A stretch of DNA of 64,000 bases from an uncultured Prevotellaceae bacterium. GTDB lineage: Bacteria > Bacteroidota > Bacteroidia > Bacteroidales > Bacteroidaceae. The notes under the pieces are model-generated. The model made no database searches and was not told the origin of the DNA. It saw only the letters and a list, made by a program, of their open reading frames with translations. Below, piece by piece: positions 25,523 through 34,633 of this stretch (within the stretch, counting starts at the first letter, position 1; each line of letters begins with the position of its first letter). A program made the translations under genes and the position numbers. The stretch lies in contig CAMVDU010000002.1 in NCBI GenBank assembly GCA_947166345.1, forward strand, positions 1 to 64,000, read 5' to 3'.

Positions 25523-27295
25523 TTATTCAGTCTTACCGTTCAAAGAATAGATGTAGTTCTCTTTGTTGGCGGTTTCGAGCGTACCATTATAGTTGGTCAG
25601 CTTACCGCAGATGATAACCTCATCCCCAACGGCAATCTGAGTGTCACCTTCTGCCCAGGCGCGGTTGCCCAGATAGTAGGTACCATAGACCAGGAACTGA
25701 TCACCTGTCGTAGCGCCGTCTTCAGAGATGTTGAACTGGGCTGTTCCATACTGAGCACTGAAAGTGTACTTAATGCTGGAGATCTTTCCCTTGATGTAAT
25801 AATCGCTTTCGCTCTTTGTCTTGTTTTCCAGCTTTCCTGCCTCTTCAAGTGCCTGAGCGGGTGTGAACGGATTATCGAGGGTGCCAGGTTCTGCAGTGTC
25901 GCCACTTCCGCCTGAAGCGCCATTGAGCTTAACCAGCCAGTTCTCTTTGCTTGCGAACTCGGGTGTGGTTCCCTTGTAGTTGATGACCTTACCGCAAACA
26001 ACCACTACATCGCCAACGGCAATCTGGGTGTTGCCTTCTTCCCAAGGCTTGTTGTCGAAGTAGTAACTACCATAGACAGTGAATACATTATCCTCATTGC
26101 CATCGACAGAGATGTTATAGGTGGCTGTGCCAAACTGAGCACTATAGGTGTACTTGACACTCGAGATGATACCCGTCACATAAACGTCGTTCTCTGACTT
26201 CACATCATCACCTAGTGCTTTGGTGTAGGCCAATGCAGCAGTCACGTTGAAAGGATCGTTCTTGGTACCAGTACCCTTCGCAGGGTTGGCAACGGCTGTC
26301 TCCTGAACAATGGTGTAGCTCAGCTTAGAAGTGTTACTGCCATCTGTACACTTGAACTCAACGGTAGCCTCACGCTTTTCAGCGTTGTTCTCGTCAACGG
26401 TGAATTTCACAATAGCAGTGTCAGCGGGTGTGGGATTGACAGCAGTGACTGTTCCTTTATATAGTTCCATGTCTGCAAAGTGTACCCATGATGCATTGGT
26501 AGGAAGTGCAGGCACAACACCAATACCTTTGTATGCCAACTTTATTTTTACCTCACCACCATTTTTGCTGATAACAGGAGCATCGGTGGGTTCGACAAGC
26601 TTAATAAGAGATTTCTTGATGGAAATAACCATTGAACCTCCTTGTGGAGTCTCGGGTTGTCCTTTGTAGTCGACAAGTGTTCCTTTGATAACAAGCTCAT
26701 CACCTAAATCGAACTCATCACCTTTCGTGAATTTCTCTCCATCAATCCATGCGCCACGGTAAATTTCCAGATTGTTGTTGGCATCAAACGAACCGTCATC
26801 AGACAGGAAATAGGTGGCGTTACCATAGGAGGCGCTGATTTCGTTAATCTTACATACAATACCCCTTACGATAACTGATCCGCCAGGAATGTTTCCTGAT
26901 TTGACTAAGGCTACAGCTTGTGCAACGGTCAGTGTATCAGTAGAGGCTTCTCCCTGGAGAATGTTGATTTCCTGTACCAGGCTGTTACTGCTTATAATAT
27001 GGAGCTGTGCATTACGGCTTCCAAGGATAGCATCCGCTTGGAAAGTGACTTTGGTCTGGCCTGCACCGCTTGATGTGGGAGTGACAGTGAGCCATTCGGG
27101 TATCTCTTCAGTGTTGATAGCCCAATCAGTAGCAGAGGTGACGCTAATGTCTGATACGCCACCAGAAGCATTGATTGACACATACGACTTCGATACGCGT
27201 AGCCCATCTTGGTAGCTGGGCTCAAATTCCTCTGAGCAGCTAACCATCATGGTCAGGGCTGTAATGAAAGACGGAATAATATATCTCAGTTTCAT
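25523..27295 (-). CDS. BACON/OB-repeat surface lipoprotein
   Basis: A 590-residue predicted lipoprotein: lipobox TMMVSC with cysteine 20. Two BACON-like beta-sandwich segments lie at about 35-115 (ATDWAINTEEIPEWLTVTP) and 238-333 (LPTNASWVHFADMELYKG). Three repeated OB-like modules lie at about 122-232, 345-458 and 472-588, each with a YGNATYFLSDDG or YGTAxxNIS core and a 'GDEVVICGKL..YNG' end. Modules 2 and 3 are close copies. It sits 26 bp downstream of the TonB receptor gene in the same direction and is probably its surface partner. Such modules can bind polymers, but the ligand is not evident. Confidence 0.75.
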   Translation of the reverse strand: MKLRYIIPSFITALTMMVSCSEEFEPSYQDGLRVSKSYVSINASGGVSDISVTSATDWAINTEEIPEWLTVTPTSSGAGQTKVTFQADAILGSRNAQLHIISSNSLVQEINILQGEASTDTLTVAQAVALVKSGNIPGGSVIVRGIVCKINEISASYGNATYFLSDDGSFDANNNLEIYRGAWIDGEKFTKGDEFDLGDELVIKGTLVDYKGQPETPQGGSMVISIKKSLIKLVEPTDAPVISKNGGEVKIKLAYKGIGVVPALPTNASWVHFADMELYKGTVTAVNPTPADTAIVKFTVDENNAEKREATVEFKCTDGSNTSKLSYTIVQETAVANPAKGTGTKNDPFNVTAALAYTKALGDDVKSENDVYVTGIISSVKYTYSAQFGTATYNISVDGNEDNVFTVYGSYYFDNKPWEEGNTQIAVGDVVVVCGKVINYKGTTPEFASKENWLVKLNGASGGSGDTAEPGTLDNPFTPAQALEEAGKLENKTKSESDYYIKGKISSIKYTFSAQYGTAQFNISEDGATTGDQFLVYGTYYLGNRAWAEGDTQIAVGDEVIICGKLTNYNGTLETANKENYIYSLNGKTE

Positions 27296-27321
27296 AACTT
27301 CAGTGTCTTTTATCGTTTATA

Positions 27322-30300
27322 TTAATTAAAGAAATACTTCACACCTACTGATGCATACCAGCATTGGCCGATAGCGTGGTTGGGTGTCCATGTCTTAGTA
27401 TTGCCATTCACTGCAGAAGGTGTAGAGAATACGGGATAGCCTTCTGAATCAATCTCCTTGAAGTTCAGGATTCGTCCTTGATTCAGTGCGGGATTCATCT
27501 GTTTGCTTACGCCCCAGCTTGAATTGAAGAAGTTCAGAACGTTCTTCATGTCAAAGCTAAGCTGCAGTTTATGACTGGTGTCGCCTAAACGAAGCTTGAA
27601 GTCGTGCTTGTAACTGAAGTCAATGCGATGTACCCAGGGATTGTAAACGCTGTAAGCCTCAGCATACTCGCCCTTGTGGTTCTTCAGATAATCGTCATTG
27701 TTTGCAAAGTCCATGAAGCGCTTCATGTCGTCATAGCTGGCAAAACGGAATGCACCATTACCATAAAGAGTACCATCCTTGTAGTAACCAACTTGGCTGT
27801 CGTCAGGAATGTAGATGAGGTCGTAGTTGTTACCATCACCGTTCATGTCACTTGTCATCATATAAGAGTTGTTGTAGCCACCACGCCATGACTCATAAAT
27901 AAGTGAGTAGTGGTTGTTGCTCTTGTCGTGGAGTGTTGCCGACACAATGAAACGGTCTGGGGTTACAAACTGAGAGTTGTGAAGCTTCAGGAAATTAGGA
28001 CCGTCAACAGAAGGGATATACTGGAAGGCAGACTGAGCATTAGAGCCTGGCATACCTGTGAGTTCTTTCTGGGCGGTATGTGTGTATGCTGCCATTAAGC
28101 TCACCCATTCTGCAGGCTGTGCATTCAACTCTACAGATGTGGTCCATCCGTAACCTTTGTTGGTGTTGTCGAGAACGTATGCTGACGGCATCTTGTCAAC
28201 CTTTCCATTTGCTTTGGTATAGGTTAACTTGTAGTCCTGATACATAGCGCGGGTGTCCGCACCGTTCAGACGTGCAAAACCGCCAACGTCACGCAGACTC
28301 CAGTCTGACATGAATACACCATTGACGGTCTTGTTGAAGATACCTTCCACTGTAACAGTGAATGGGAATGATACGGGCAGCTGATAGTCGATAGCCAAAG
28401 AGGTTTTCCAAACCTGTGGCATCTTGAAGTCGCTGACAATACCGTTGGGGCTGCCAGATACAGTACCATCTTCAGCTGTGATGGTATTGGGGCTGATGCC
28501 GTTGTTGATGAGGTAATCCTTCAGGGCAGCTGCAGTAGCACGTCCGTTGGCATCAACCTTCAGGCCTCCTGCAAACTGCGACATGTCAAGAGCTGTTGCA
28601 CTGGTGCCAGACTCGTTCCACTTGCCTATATATTGAATCATATTAGAGTTGGTAGGCATATTGGTGAAGAATACCAAGGGCAGACGACCCAAGAATAGAC
28701 CAGAACCTCCACGTATCTTCAACGATTTGTTGCCAAAGACATCCCATGTGAAGCCCACACGTGGTGAGAATGAATAAGTGGCATCGGGCCATTTTCCAGT
28801 GTCAACGTGTTTTCCTGCATAGTCAAGTGCCAGAATTCCGTTGTTGGTCATCAGGTCCTTGTCGTTGAAGAAGATACCGTCAAAACGCAGTCCATAGGTC
28901 AGCTTTAGGTTGGAATTGACTTTCCAGTCGTCTTGTGCATAGATACCCAACTGATTAAATCGTACGCGCGCACCAGGCTCGGTCTCACCATCGTAACCGT
29001 ATGTCAAAGCTACCATCGATGGTGTTCTGCTGTTCATGAAATCAGCCATACTCTCATAGCGATAGTAGCCAGTACCATTACGCATATAAATGTTGTCAGC
29101 CATCTGGTGCTCAAAACTGACACCGCCCATGATGGTATGGTTGCCCAAATAGTAGGTTACATCATCCTTGATGTTCAGTACGTTGTTGTGAACGGCATTG
29201 TTCCAAGTGAATAGCTCGTAGCCCAGTGACATGTAGTTAGCACCGTTGCCGTCGAGAATGTCGATGAATGGGAATTCGCTCGAGTCGGAGTCGCGTTTGT
29301 CTTCAATCTTAGAATAGGTTGCCAGGAACTGGTTTGAGAGCTTGGCGCTTAAACGGCTGTTCAAGTCAAGTGAGAATGTATGCACATAGTTGTCCAAAGC
29401 ATACATGGAGTTGGCGTATGACATGCTATAGAGCGACATGCGTGGGTAAGGTAATGCAATGCCATCAACTGACATTGAAGGGATTCTCCACGAACGACTC
29501 TTGGTGTAGTTGTAACGCACTGCCAGATGGTGGCGGTCACTGATGTTCCAGTCCAAACGGGCCAAAGCCTTATAGGTGTCGTTGTCTTTAGAGAAGTTGG
29601 TCCAAGAACCCGTATCGTAACCATAATGGTCCTTGACGAAGGCCGAGACAGCTGCTAAATCCTGGAGGGATGTGCGCGACAGATAGTTGTCTGCATCGTA
29701 TTCACCATTGTTTGATCCTTGCCAACGGTTAACAACTGTGGGCGACTTCACCATTTCACCACTGACGAAGAAGAACAGTTTGTCCTTGATGATAGGTCCT
29801 CCGAAGGTCAGACCGTAGGTTGTGGTCTGATCTTTCTCACGTACGCCTTGCAGTTGCTCGCGCTCGATGGCATCACCTTGCATGTTCTCATTCTTATGAT
29901 AGACGTAGGCAGTACCTTTGAAAGTGTTGGTACCACTCTTCGTGATGGCGTTCACACCACCACCGATGAAGTTTGTCTGGCGAACGTCGAAGGGAGAGAT
30001 CACAACTTGCATTTCCTCAATAGCATCGATAGAGATGGGGTTGCCACCACCAGGCAGGTTCTCTGTCAGACCGAAGTTGTTGTTGAAGTTGGCACCATCA
30101 ACGGTGAAGTTGGTCATTTTACCATTGCTGCCAGCAAAGCTAAGGCCGTTGCCACCATAGGGCGACAAACGGGTGATGTCAGTAACGCTACGGCTCACTG
30201 TGGGCAGATTCGTAATCTGTGCGCTAGTGATGTTGGTTGAGGCACCAGTCTTCTCAGCTGCAAACCTGGAAGCCTTACCGCTGATAACAACCTCTGCCAA

Positions 30301-30648
30301 CTCGGTTGAGTTTTCCTGAAGCCATACGTTCAGATCGTAGGTCTCTGCCAGTTGAAGCGTAATACCACGCAGTGTCTTTGGCTGCATGCCAATGTAACTC
30401 ACGGTAACGGCGTATGGGCCACCCGTACGCATACCCTGGATAGAAAAACGTCCATTGGAGTTGGTGATAGCGGTGTAGCGCGTACCTGACGGTTCGTGTA
30501 CAGCCAGCACCGTTGCTCCGATGATGGTCTCCTGGCTTCCTTCATAGGTCACCTTTCCGGCCATGCTTGATGTTGTCACCTGTGCCACTGCTGTAATCAC
30601 TGTCAGCAGTAGAGTCATCAGAAACAAAAGTCTTTTCTGCATATTCAT
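27322..30648 (-). CDS. TonB-dependent receptor, Oar-like
   Basis: Outer-membrane active transporter of 1108 residues. A signal peptide ends near ITAVAQVTT (about residue 23). A carboxypeptidase-regulatory-like beta-sandwich follows (about 28-112; GATVLAVHEPSGTRYTAI). The plug domain (about 118-240) includes LPTVSRSVTDITRLSPYGG and FTVDGANFNNNFG. A large C-terminal beta-barrel ends in YASVGVKYFFN. The plug wording matches Oar-type receptors rather than SusC, and no SusD gene follows; instead a BACON/OB lipoprotein does. The gene lies only 24 bp past obgE with no clear promoter between them. Confidence 0.9.
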   Translation of the reverse strand: MNMQKRLLFLMTLLLTVITAVAQVTTSSMAGKVTYEGSQETIIGATVLAVHEPSGTRYTAITNSNGRFSIQGMRTGGPYAVTVSYIGMQPKTLRGITLQLAETYDLNVWLQENSTELAEVVISGKASRFAAEKTGASTNITSAQITNLPTVSRSVTDITRLSPYGGNGLSFAGSNGKMTNFTVDGANFNNNFGLTENLPGGGNPISIDAIEEMQVVISPFDVRQTNFIGGGVNAITKSGTNTFKGTAYVYHKNENMQGDAIEREQLQGVREKDQTTTYGLTFGGPIIKDKLFFFVSGEMVKSPTVVNRWQGSNNGEYDADNYLSRTSLQDLAAVSAFVKDHYGYDTGSWTNFSKDNDTYKALARLDWNISDRHHLAVRYNYTKSRSWRIPSMSVDGIALPYPRMSLYSMSYANSMYALDNYVHTFSLDLNSRLSAKLSNQFLATYSKIEDKRDSDSSEFPFIDILDGNGANYMSLGYELFTWNNAVHNNVLNIKDDVTYYLGNHTIMGGVSFEHQMADNIYMRNGTGYYRYESMADFMNSRTPSMVALTYGYDGETEPGARVRFNQLGIYAQDDWKVNSNLKLTYGLRFDGIFFNDKDLMTNNGILALDYAGKHVDTGKWPDATYSFSPRVGFTWDVFGNKSLKIRGGSGLFLGRLPLVFFTNMPTNSNMIQYIGKWNESGTSATALDMSQFAGGLKVDANGRATAAALKDYLINNGISPNTITAEDGTVSGSPNGIVSDFKMPQVWKTSLAIDYQLPVSFPFTVTVEGIFNKTVNGVFMSDWSLRDVGGFARLNGADTRAMYQDYKLTYTKANGKVDKMPSAYVLDNTNKGYGWTTSVELNAQPAEWVSLMAAYTHTAQKELTGMPGSNAQSAFQYIPSVDGPNFLKLHNSQFVTPDRFIVSATLHDKSNNHYSLIYESWRGGYNNSYMMTSDMNGDGNNYDLIYIPDDSQVGYYKDGTLYGNGAFRFASYDDMKRFMDFANNDDYLKNHKGEYAEAYSVYNPWVHRIDFSYKHDFKLRLGDTSHKLQLSFDMKNVLNFFNSSWGVSKQMNPALNQGRILNFKEIDSEGYPVFSTPSAVNGNTKTWTPNHAIGQCWYASVGVKYFFN

Positions 30649-30672
30649 TAGATTTAAGTGAAAGATATGTTG

Positions 30673-31839
30673 TTAATTGTCTTCTTCCTCATATTCAAAA
30701 TCGTCGAGTTCTTCGATGTCGTCTTCATCTACATACTCAATGTCCTCATCCTCGCCCTCGTCAGCAAGTTCCTGGGCAAACAGCGTCATGTCCTTGTCGC
30801 GATGTACCAATGTGTCTTCAGCAGTAATGGCCTGCAATTTGTTGCTTTCAGCGTTGAGCTCGCGCCAAAGAACATCTTTAAGTTCGTCAAGTCCAAAGCC
30901 TGTAACTGCCGAGATGAACACGACAGGCAGGTCTTCTGGCAGTGTTTCACGTAGCATCTCTATGAGTTCGCTGTCCAGTAGGTCGCACTTGGTGACGGCC
31001 AATACGCGATGCTTCTGTAGCATCTCAGGATTGAACTGATGTAATTCGTTCAGCAGTATCTCGTATTCGCGCTTGATGTCGTCGGTGTCGCCTGGAACCA
31101 TGAACAGCAACAGTGAGTTACGTTCAATATGCCGCAGGAAACGCAGGCCTAAGCCCTTACCCTCAGCGGCTCCCTCGATGATGCCTGGAATGTCGGCCAT
31201 CACAAACGATTTGTTGTCGCGATAGCCTACGATACCCAATGAAGGTTCCATCGTCGTGAAGGGGTAGTTGGCAATTTTGGGACGGGCATTCGATAGTGCT
31301 GATACCAGTGTTGACTTGCCTGCATTGGGGAACCCTACCAGTCCCACATCAGCCAAAAGCTTCAGTTCGAGGATAACTGTCATCTCTTGCATGGGCTCGC
31401 CAGGCTGTGCATAGCGTGGCGCCTGGTTGGTGGCAGTACGGAACTGGAAGTTGCCTAATCCGCCACGTCCGCCCTTGAGCAGGACAATCTCTTGTCCGTC
31501 ATAGGTGATGTCGCACACGTATTTGCCCGTCTCGGCATTGTAAACCACTGTGCCGCAGGGTACGTCGATATAGATGTCTTTGCCGTCTGTACCGTGACAC
31601 TTGTCCTTTCCGCCGTTGCCTCCATGTTCTGCGAAGATGTGACGTTCATAGCGCAGGTGGAGCAGCGTCCAGTAATTATGGTTGCCACGAAGGATAATAC
31701 TACCGCCTTTACCGCCGTCGCCTCCATCTGGTCCACCGTTAGGGTTATACTTGACGTGACGCAGATGCATAGATCCGCGTCCGCCCTTACCCGAACGGCA
31801 GAGTATCTTGACATAATCTACAAAGTTTGATTCTGGCAT
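30673..31839 (-). CDS. obgE: GTPase ObgE/CgtA
   Basis: Essential ribosome-assembly GTPase of 388 residues. The N-terminal glycine-rich Obg fold (about 1-160) has [14 protein letters not shown] and [11 protein letters not shown]. The G domain has the P-loop GFPNAGKST, switch region [22 protein letters not shown], and TKCDLLD. A strongly acidic tail (about 355-388) closes the protein, as in many Obg proteins. It is separated from hpt-adk, which lies at 53-54 kb; in several Bacteroidales the three are said to sit together, though I have not checked this. Confidence 0.97.
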   Translation of the reverse strand: MPESNFVDYVKILCRSGKGGRGSMHLRHVKYNPNGGPDGGDGGKGGSIILRGNHNYWTLLHLRYERHIFAEHGGNGGKDKCHGTDGKDIYIDVPCGTVVYNAETGKYVCDITYDGQEIVLLKGGRGGLGNFQFRTATNQAPRYAQPGEPMQEMTVILELKLLADVGLVGFPNAGKSTLVSALSNARPKIANYPFTTMEPSLGIVGYRDNKSFVMADIPGIIEGAAEGKGLGLRFLRHIERNSLLLFMVPGDTDDIKREYEILLNELHQFNPEMLQKHRVLAVTKCDLLDSELIEMLRETLPEDLPVVFISAVTGFGLDELKDVLWRELNAESNKLQAITAEDTLVHRDKDMTLFAQELADEGEDEDIEYVDEDDIEELDDFEYEEEDN

Positions 31840-31868
31840 GCTCAGATGGATTCAAGTGATGAATACTA

Positions 31869-32858
31869 TTATTTCTCTTTATAGATAACCTTGTTGGCAC
31901 CACTGGTGATTTTTAATGCCTCAGGATGTTCTTTAATGAACGAGTCGATATGGCGTATGCGTTTCTCCTCTAATATCTCATCCATAGCAATGAGAATGCC
32001 TGTCTCTTCTACATCGCCGAAACCATAGTTGATGGCAGTGCCGAAAAGTTTCATGGTTGGTGAGAGACTCATGTAGGCATTGACCAATGGCGGGATATTG
32101 TAGCCTAAGTTTCTGATCTCACGGTTCAGGATGCGGTAGTCGTCTTTGAAATCCTCGCCATTGAAGAGCTTGGCGAGAATGGTCTCGTCAGTTTCGATTT
32201 TTAGCGGTTTCATCGGCACTACGAGGTTGTCTTTGTCATCAAAATACTTTTTTAGGAAGTACAGAATCATATCACGTCCCTCACGGATGTAGCTGGGATA
32301 CATGGTCATCTTGCCAAAGAAGTAACGCACGTTGGGCATGATGACGGTCAGGGCCCCCAGTCCGTCCCATAGGTTGTCAAGGGCAAACAGACTCTTGGCA
32401 CCCATGCGCGAGGATTGATAAGGTAGTGATACGAAAGAACGCCCCAACTCGATGGTGTAGGGCATGTAATCTTTAAGGAATTTTTCCGAGAAATGGAACA
32501 TGTGACTGGTGGCAAGGATGGGCTGTCCCTTTTCGTCGATTTCCCATTTGGTGCCCTCCAGATAGCGGTATCCACCAATAATTTCCTCTTCCTCCGGATT
32601 CCAAACGATGAGCTGTTTGTAACAGTTCTCGCAAGTGTCGAATTCGTCGATGTCTGTTTCTTTGCCAGTGCCGCCGCCAGCCTCGCGGAAAGCGATTTCG
32701 CGTAGTCTTCCAATCTCCAGCATCACGTTGGGAGCCTCGTGGGCCGTGACGATGTAGATTTCATTGCTACTCTTGTTGGTCATGCGGAGCTGATGCTCAG
32801 GTGTTAGTTCGGCCTTGAGCACCTCCTTGGGAATTGGCGGGATGATGGGTTGTTCCAT
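31869..32858 (-). CDS. glsB: N-acyltransferase, GlsB-like (glycine lipid synthesis)
   Basis: A 329-residue GNAT-type acyltransferase related to OlsB and to the GlsB half of Bacteroides glycine-lipid synthesis. GlsB makes N-acyl-glycine from glycine and an acyl donor. Visible traits are LEIGRLREIAFREAGGGTG, IVWNPEEEEIIGGYRYLEG, and YTIELGRSFVSLPYQSS, which fit the acetyltransferase core. It lies 2 bp downstream of the glsA homologue, matching the known pairing. The substrate is inferred from this pairing. Confidence 0.85.
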   Translation of the reverse strand: MEQPIIPPIPKEVLKAELTPEHQLRMTNKSSNEIYIVTAHEAPNVMLEIGRLREIAFREAGGGTGKETDIDEFDTCENCYKQLIVWNPEEEEIIGGYRYLEGTKWEIDEKGQPILATSHMFHFSEKFLKDYMPYTIELGRSFVSLPYQSSRMGAKSLFALDNLWDGLGALTVIMPNVRYFFGKMTMYPSYIREGRDMILYFLKKYFDDKDNLVVPMKPLKIETDETILAKLFNGEDFKDDYRILNREIRNLGYNIPPLVNAYMSLSPTMKLFGTAINYGFGDVEETGILIAMDEILEEKRIRHIDSFIKEHPEALKITSGANKVIYKEK

Positions 32859-32860
32859 TT

Positions 32861-33688
32861 CTATAGTTTATATACTTCGTCTTCTACAAATTCTGCCCAT
32901 TCCATCGGTGTTTTTGACTTGTCAAAGGTTTGCCAGGGTATGGGCTTTCCAATCTTTACGGTGAACGTGTTGCCAGTGTTCTTGTACATTTCATCGACCA
33001 AGAATAACATGGCGATATTGACTTTCTTTACACAACGGTCGCTGATGTTTGACAGGCGGTAGAAGAAATTACTGTTGCGTCCGCCAAAGTGGATGGGTAC
33101 CACATCGCGATGATATTCCACGCTCTTTGTGATGAAAGTTTTCTTCCACGGCAGGTCATGAACCACACCGTTTCTTTTGCGCGAGCAGAGACCTGCAGGA
33201 AACATCAGCATGTGGTAGTCGCTCTGGAATCCTGCTTCTACCATTGCAGGAAATGAACGGCTCTGCTTGCCTGTCTTGTTGATGGGGATGCAGAGTGGAG
33301 CCAGGCCTGGCAGGTTCATCAGCAAATCATTGACCAAATAGCGGAAACGGCTGTCGTAGTGCTTGCCGATAAGTGAGCCTAAAGCAACGCCATCAACGCC
33401 TCCCATTGGGTGGTTGCTGACAAACGTGTAGAGTTTTCCGTCGTCTTTAGAAGGAAGATTCTCCAGACCCTCTACTTCTAGTTTGGTGTCGAGGTACTCC
33501 ATACAGGCTTCCAGCCAAGGTGTTCCTTTCTTGTCGCGCGACTCCCAAAGGAATGCATTTACCTGGTCTTCGTGTGCTATGCGCTTCAGCCAGTTAACGG
33601 CAAATCTCGGCATCCAACGGGCTTTCTTGCCCATCTTTGCCTTGATGATACCGTCTATGTCGATGGTCTTTTGAATATTGCCTTCCAT
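32861..33688 (-). CDS. glsA: O-acyltransferase, GlsA-like (PlsC family)
   Basis: A 275-residue lysophospholipid-acyltransferase relative. The catalytic HxxxxD motif is visible as SNHPMGGVDGVALG (about residue 91), and FPAGLCSRKRNG fits the acceptor-binding region. In glycine-lipid synthesis GlsA esterifies the hydroxyl of N-acyl-3-hydroxy-acyl glycine. It is the first gene of the pair and has a candidate -7 box at 33722-33729 upstream. Confidence 0.85.
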   Translation of the reverse strand: MEGNIQKTIDIDGIIKAKMGKKARWMPRFAVNWLKRIAHEDQVNAFLWESRDKKGTPWLEACMEYLDTKLEVEGLENLPSKDDGKLYTFVSNHPMGGVDGVALGSLIGKHYDSRFRYLVNDLLMNLPGLAPLCIPINKTGKQSRSFPAMVEAGFQSDYHMLMFPAGLCSRKRNGVVHDLPWKKTFITKSVEYHRDVVPIHFGGRNSNFFYRLSNISDRCVKKVNIAMLFLVDEMYKNTGNTFTVKIGKPIPWQTFDKSKTPMEWAEFVEDEVYKL

Positions 33689-33721
33689 TTTGTTGTCTAA
33701 TCAAACTTTGCCTTTGGGGTG

Positions 33722-33729
33722 CAAAATTA
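33722..33729 (-). promoter_or_regulatory. -7 box for glsA-glsB
   Basis: The minus strand reads TAATTTTG, a TAnnTTTG match 33 bp before the glsA ATG. No clear -33 box. Confidence 0.55.
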
Positions 33730-33850
33730 CATAAAAAGTTTTATTTTTGAGTCTTTTTTACTAAAAAACTTGCATATCTCCAGTAATTTTAATTTCCAAA
33801 ACGACCATAGGCGGATGCGCTTCCCCATGCTTCCCTGTCTGATTATATTT

Positions 33851-33979
33851 TTTTCTGACGTGGAAAATATTATTTTCTGACGCAGAAAACAACGTTTTCC
33901 GATATCGAAAGCACTGTTTTCCGATATCGAAAGCACTGTTTTCCGATACTGAAAATATTGTTTTCCGACCTCGGGACAC
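33851..33979. repeat. 22-bp dyad-repeat array (5 full units plus a partial)
   Basis: Units begin TTTTC(C/T)GA at 33851, 33873, 33895, 33917, 33939 and 33961 with a fixed 22-bp period. Units 3 and 4 are identical. Each holds an imperfect palindrome (for example CGATATCG flanked by TTTTC and AAAG). The last unit is cut short. Confidence 0.95.
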
Positions 33980-34097
33980 TATAGAGGCCCTAAGTTTAAA
34001 TCAAAGAAAAGAGTATGCACAAATCATTAAAAATGTGCAAGGCCGACTGGTAAATAGAGTTAAAATATAAAAAAATGCATATTTTTGAAAAATTTTG

Positions 34098-34122
34098 TGG
34101 AGAATTGTGGAGGATTGTGGGG
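34098..34122 (+). promoter_or_regulatory. Three MraZ-box-like repeats
   Basis: TGGAG (34098-34102), TGGAG (34108-34112) and TGGGG (34118-34122) occur at a strict 10-bp spacing, each within a decamer TGTGGRGRAT. This matches the known MraZ operator form (TGGGN repeats with 5-bp spacers). They lie just upstream of the -7 box, so MraZ may repress its own operon. Confidence 0.8.
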
Positions 34123-34131
34123 AATTTTATG

Positions 34132-34139
34132 TAACTTTG
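34132..34139 (+). promoter_or_regulatory. dcw (mraZ) promoter -7 box
   Basis: TAACTTTG matches TAnnTTTG, 29 bp before the mraZ ATG. The -33 position falls inside the MraZ-box repeats. Confidence 0.7.
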
Positions 34140-34168
34140 CAGCGAAGTCTTAAAAATACAATGTACAC

Positions 34169-34633
34169 ATGCGTTTTTTAGGTAATATAGAAGCAAAAAC
34201 CGACGCCAAAGGGCGCGTTTTCTTGCCAGCCACTTTCCGAAAGGAGTTGCAGGCTGCTGGCGAGGAAACGCTCGTGATGCGCAAGGATGTGCATCAGCGT
34301 TGTCTGGTTTTGTATCCTGAAAGCGTATGGAATCAGCGAATGGATGCCTTGCTGAGCAAGATCAGCGAATGGGATGATGTGGGACAACAGGTTCTGCGCC
34401 AATATGTGTCGGAGGCAGAAGTGATGACGCTCGACGGTAATGGTCGTTTCCTTATTCCCAAACGCTATCTCCAAATGGCTGACATAGACCAGGCGGTTCG
34501 TTTCATCGGCATGAACAATGTCATTGAGATATGGGCTGTCGAGAAAACGGAAGAACCCTTCCTTCCACAGGAAGAGTTTGCCGCCCGACTAAAAAGCATT
34601 ATGACCAACCTCTCTCACAACGACGATGATTAG
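34169..34633 (+). CDS. mraZ: Transcriptional regulator MraZ
   Basis: First gene of the dcw cluster. MraZ is a ring-forming AbrB-like DNA-binding protein that represses this cluster in several bacteria. The 154-residue product starts MRFLGNIEAKTDAKGRVFLPA and has the double SpoVT/AbrB pattern, with the second copy at EAEVMTLDGNGRFLIPKRYL. It overlaps rsmH by 8 bp. The operator-like repeats upstream fit self-regulation. Confidence 0.94.
   Translation: MRFLGNIEAKTDAKGRVFLPATFRKELQAAGEETLVMRKDVHQRCLVLYPESVWNQRMDALLSKISEWDDVGQQVLRQYVSEAEVMTLDGNGRFLIPKRYLQMADIDQAVRFIGMNNVIEIWAVEKTEEPFLPQEEFAARLKSIMTNLSHNDDD

Larger units (their letters stand above)
33689..34168. other. Divergent 480-bp region between glsA and mraZ
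   Basis: Contains no gene. It holds the glsA -7 box (33722-33729), six 22-bp dyad repeats (33851-33979), three MraZ-box-like repeats (34098-34122) and the mraZ -7 box (34132-34139). The rest is AT-rich and featureless to my eye. Confidence 0.8.

Noticed and set aside
33727..33979. Small peptides read from the 22-bp dyad array
   Set aside because: They come from repeat sequence, have no start context or homology, and lie in a regulatory gap.
33851..33979. CRISPR array
   Set aside because: Repeats abut at 22 bp with no unique spacers of 25-40 bp between them, and no cas genes are present.
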